Shown: positions 61,456-64,000 of the stretch, piece after piece
Layout: every line of letters begins with the position of its first letter
Numbering within the stretch: position 1 is the first letter of the stretch
Assembly: GCA_045596625.1 (NCBI GenBank)
Contig: JAZOCU010000011.1
Location: 24,158-88,157 of the forward strand
From: Firm-04 sp045596625
Lineage (GTDB): Bacteria; Bacillota; Clostridia; Oscillospirales; Ruminococcaceae
Direction: 5' to 3'
Length of the DNA: 64,000 nt
Position numbers and translations under genes: made by a program
The notes under the pieces: model-generated
Databases searched by the model: none
The model's input: the letters and a program-made list of their open reading frames with translations, nothing else
Told to the model about the DNA's origin: nothing

Positions 61456-61558
61456 TGCCGTTTCAATTCCGTCCGGGCATTGCATAAGCGAATGCCGTGG
61501 TTGACGGGTCGGAATCCAAAGCCAGAGGAACTGACACTGCCGGCTACTCCCCTCTATC
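61445..61558 (-). ncRNA. yybP-ykoY (Mn2+) riboswitch aptamer
   Basis: The minus strand shows the conserved elements in order: P1 strand GATAGAGG, loop GGGGAGTAGC, CCCGTCAACCACGG, a GGCATT/AATGCC stem with CCCGGAC, a GATTCCG/CGGAATT stem, then GGCAAGACC and the P1 return strand CCTTTATC. The layout is that of an ON switch: ligand binding holds P1 and prevents the terminator. Confidence 0.93.
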
Positions 61559-61564
61559 ACAAAC

Positions 61565-61593
61565 AGCATACCATAATCCGCCAAAAATGTCAA
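61565..61593 (-). promoter_or_regulatory. Promoter for the riboswitch-oadB operon
   Basis: On the minus strand TTGACA (61588-61593), 17-bp spacer, TATGCT (61565-61570), extended TGG. The predicted start falls right at the aptamer. Confidence 0.88.
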
Positions 61594-61705
61594 GCAGCAC
61601 CGCCGAATTTGTACGAAACGGCAAAACAGTCTGTCAAATCGAGATTCCCTCTGTGGATGTTTTGTATCGAAAATCGGCAATGCAATGCTTTTTTTGAGAA
61701 AACCC

Positions 61706-61734
61706 ATGACAAACGAAAAAAAATATGGTATAAT
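61706..61734 (+). promoter_or_regulatory. Promoter for mnmA-recG
   Basis: ATGACA, 17-bp spacer, TATAAT (61729-61734), extended TGG. Confidence 0.8.
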
Positions 61735-61775
61735 ACTTTCAGAAGAATGATTCCCAAGAGAAGGCGGTGTGCGAT

Positions 61776-62840
61776 TTGAAAATTGTATTGGGCATGAGTG
61801 GCGGTGTTGACTCTGCAGCAGCAGCCTATTTATTACAGGAAGCAGGCCATCAGGTATATGGTGTTACACTGCATATGACCGATGAGGCACCGCCCGATGT
61901 TGCGGGTGCCCGTGCCACGGCGGATCGGCTGCAGATTTCCCACGCTGTTGTCGATTGCCGAGAATCTTTCCGCTGTCGTGTCGAAGCAGCGTTTGCTTCT
62001 TCATATCAGATCGGAGAAACCCCTAATCCTTGTGTATTATGCAATCGGGAAATCAAGCTTGCGGCTCTGCAGAAATTTGCAGCAAAGCATGGCTGTGATG
62101 CAATCGCAACAGGGCATTATGCAAGGATCTCCACCGATGCCAATGGGAATCGGATCCTGCTGCGCGGGATCGATCCGCAAAAGGATCAGAGCTATATGCT
62201 CTATCGCATTACAAAAGAACAGCTTTCGCAGCTGATATTACCGCTGGGTGATCTGACGAAGGATAGGATCCGTGCCATTGCAGCTGCCAATCAGCTGATG
62301 CCGTCAATTCCTCGTGACAGCATGGATATCTGTTTTATTCCCAAGGGGGACTATGCGGAATACTTGCAGCTTCATCACGGTTTTGCTGCAACGCCGGGTG
62401 TATTTCTAACGAAGGATGGACAGAGGATCGGTACACATACAGGGCAATGGCAGTTCACCGTAGGACAAAGAAAAGGCTTGGGTCTTGCCTGCGGTACGCC
62501 TGTATATGTGTTGGAAAAAGATGCCGCTGCCAATTCCGTGACGGTCGGCAGCAACGAAGACCTGTTTGCATCCCATTGCCGCATCAGGGATTGCTGCTGG
62601 CTAACCTCACCGGATAATCATAGGCAATATACTGCGAAAATTCGTTACAGCCGCAGTGAATCTGCCGCTTGGCTTGAGACCGCCGATCTTCAAACCGCAA
62701 TCCTGCATTTTTCAGAGCCGCAGCGAGCCATGTCCAGAGGACAATCCGCGGTGATCTATGCAGGCGAACAGGTGATCGGCGGCGGACTGATCGATGAGAT
62801 CCTGCCTGACTCCACCAAAGGAGGCGCTGGTATTTCGTGA
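61776..62840 (+). CDS. mnmA: tRNA-specific 2-thiouridylase MnmA
   Basis: Adds sulfur at position 2 of the wobble uridine in Lys, Glu and Gln tRNAs. The 354-residue protein has the PP-loop GMSGGVDSAAAA at residues 6-17, the first catalytic Cys in NPCVLCNREIK near 88, the tRNA-contacting DQSYMLYRI, and the second Cys in MDICFIPKGDY near 185. A C-terminal beta-barrel follows. TTG 61776 is six bases after AAGGCGGTG, which favours it over GTG 61767, which overlaps that site. The stop overlaps recG. Confidence 0.93.
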   Translation: MKIVLGMSGGVDSAAAAYLLQEAGHQVYGVTLHMTDEAPPDVAGARATADRLQISHAVVDCRESFRCRVEAAFASSYQIGETPNPCVLCNREIKLAALQKFAAKHGCDAIATGHYARISTDANGNRILLRGIDPQKDQSYMLYRITKEQLSQLILPLGDLTKDRIRAIAAANQLMPSIPRDSMDICFIPKGDYAEYLQLHHGFAATPGVFLTKDGQRIGTHTGQWQFTVGQRKGLGLACGTPVYVLEKDAAANSVTVGSNEDLFASHCRIRDCCWLTSPDNHRQYTAKIRYSRSESAAWLETADLQTAILHFSEPQRAMSRGQSAVIYAGEQVIGGGLIDEILPDSTKGGAGIS

Positions 62841-64000
62841 ACGAATTGTTTCGCTCCATTGAAACGCTGCCCGGTGTAGGTGCAGCCCGTGCAGCCAAAT
62901 ACCAAAAACTTGGCATTGATACGCCCTTTGATCTGTTGTATCATTTTCCCCGTACCTATATCGATTATACTGCCCCGATCTATATTTCCGATGCCGAACC
63001 GCAGATGCCGGCTGTTGTGCGCTGTACTGTGACGAAGAAAATGACTCCGCAGTATATCCGCAAAGGCTTTACGATCTATAAGCTGATCGCAACCGATGGG
63101 ATCACAGATTTTACGATTGTATTCTACAACAATCCCTATACCCATCAGGCCATGCAGATCGATCGGGAATATTATGTATACGGTAAGGTGACCGGAGGCA
63201 TTTTGCATCGGGAAATGCAGTCGCCGCAGATCCAAAAGGTTGAGCAGGCACTTCTCTTGCAGCCTGTATATCCGCAGACCACAGGACTCACCAGTGCTAT
63301 GATCCGTACCAATATGCAAAAAGCACTATCCTTTCTGGCTGAGGAAACGCAAATGGAAACACTGACCGAGGCACTGCGAAAGCAATATAATCTTTGCTCT
63401 CTGACAGATGCGTTGTATGGTGTGCATATGCCGAATTCAACTGAGCAGCTCGCTGCTGCCAGAAGACGTCTTGCTTTTGAGGAGCTTCTGCTGTTTCAGC
63501 TTGGTACCAGAATGCTGCGTACCCGTGCAAAGGTGCACAACATCGAGCCGATGTCCAAAGATACGGATTTGCAGGCATATTATCAAGGGCTTCCTTTTGC
63601 TCTGACCGGTGCTCAGCAAGCTGCCATTGACGATATTCTTCGGGATCTCTGTTCCAATCAGCCAATGAACCGGCTGCTTCAAGGCGATGTTGGCAGCGGA
63701 AAAACTGCCGTTGCTGCTGCAGCCTGTGCTTTTGCTGCCAAAAATGGTGTGCAGAGCGTTTTGATGGCACCTACAGAAATTCTTGCGCAGCAGCATTATC
63801 ATACCCTTTGCAATTTCCTTGCCCCAATCGGTCTGACACCGGTTCTTTTGACCGGTTCCATGCGTGCGAAAGAGAAACGGGAAGCCAAAGCAAAGATCGC
63901 AAGCGGTGAAGCAATGGTTGCGGTCGGAACGCACGCTGTGATCCAGAAGGATACGCAATTTCAGAATCTCGGACTGGTCATTACCGATGAACAGCATCGC
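62837..64000 (+). CDS. recG: ATP-dependent DNA helicase RecG (3' part outside the window)
   Basis: Branch-migration helicase for stalled forks and recombination. The 388 visible codons start at GTG 62837, overlapping the mnmA stop (GTGA), after GGAGG. The N-terminal wedge/OB domain shows GVGAARAAKYQKLGI and LLYHFPRTYID. The first helicase domain has the Q-like ALTGAQQAAIDDI, Walker A QGDVGSGKTAVA, motif Ia MAPTEILAQQH and motif Ib VGTHAVIQ. It reaches the DEQH box at the window end. No stop is reached; the missing part should be motifs III-VI. Confidence 0.95.
   Translation, partial: MNELFRSIETLPGVGAARAAKYQKLGIDTPFDLLYHFPRTYIDYTAPIYISDAEPQMPAVVRCTVTKKMTPQYIRKGFTIYKLIATDGITDFTIVFYNNPYTHQAMQIDREYYVYGKVTGGILHREMQSPQIQKVEQALLLQPVYPQTTGLTSAMIRTNMQKALSFLAEETQMETLTEALRKQYNLCSLTDALYGVHMPNSTEQLAAARRRLAFEELLLFQLGTRMLRTRAKVHNIEPMSKDTDLQAYYQGLPFALTGAQQAAIDDILRDLCSNQPMNRLLQGDVGSGKTAVAAAACAFAAKNGVQSVLMAPTEILAQQHYHTLCNFLAPIGLTPVLLTGSMRAKEKREAKAKIASGEAMVAVGTHAVIQKDTQFQNLGLVITDEQHR

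Overview
The window looks like the chromosome of an anaerobic, fibre-degrading Firmicute of the Ruminococcus type (Oscillospiraceae). Three secreted enzymes end in type I dockerins (a GH9 cellulase with a CBM3-like module, a GH30 glycanase with two discoidin-like modules, and an SGNH esterase), so a cellulosome is implied. HydE/HydG/HydF imply an [FeFe] hydrogenase. SpoVT, SpoIIGA and sigma-E imply sporulation ancestry. The species cannot be fixed from this sequence. No rRNA, tRNA, CRISPR array, insertion sequence or prophage was seen. Promoters are strikingly regular: most are near-consensus sigma-A types with a 17-bp spacer.

Layout. 1-5.3 kb: start of an exported protein (minus strand), then PBP1, an rRNA methyltransferase and lysA. 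5.4-13.7 kb: a bacterial RING-like membrane protein, secG-rnr, and a run of DnaD-like and DnaC-like replication proteins, a nucleoside kinase, a SLOG protein and a divergent LCP-like protein. 13.7-17.3 kb: spoVT and the GH9 cellulosomal enzyme. 17.6-24.3 kb: a sortase-pilus operon (signal peptidase, large LPETG adhesin, LPETG backbone pilin, class C sortase). 24.5-28.5 kb: WYL regulator, TrmH-type methyltransferase, MATE exporter, DUF308-like membrane protein. 28.6-32.7 kb: prfA, tsaC and an in-frame dephospho-CoA kinase/M18 aminopeptidase fusion. 32.8-35 kb (minus): FMN riboswitch plus ribU, a CD1247-type zinc-ribbon protein with an aspartate tract, and efp. 35.6-38.2 kb: GH30-dockerin. 38.2-43.8 kb (minus): two-component system plus ABC transporter. 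43.9-48.5 kb: a phosphodiesterase, then hydE-hydG-hydF behind a leader carrying a terminator. 48.6-53.8 kb: an orphan LytTR regulator divergent from a sugar uptake operon with a GH105 hydrolase. 53.8-57.7 kb (minus): pckG, a TM1266-family protein, and spoIIGA-sigE. 57.9-61.6 kb: SGNH-dockerin, then (minus) a yybP-ykoY (Mn2+) riboswitch driving a Na+-pump decarboxylase beta subunit operon. 61.8-64 kb: mnmA and recG, cut by the window edge.

The observations most worth checking are: a Mn2+-type riboswitch in front of an OadB-like operon; three tandem Spo0A-box-like repeats placed exactly between divergent promoters of the LytTR gene and the sugar operon; a structured, terminator-containing leader before hydEGF; a CoaE-aminopeptidase fusion that keeps an internal ribosome binding site; a spoIIG promoter with a 21-bp spacer; and two genes whose Shine-Dalgarno is separated from the start codon by a hairpin.
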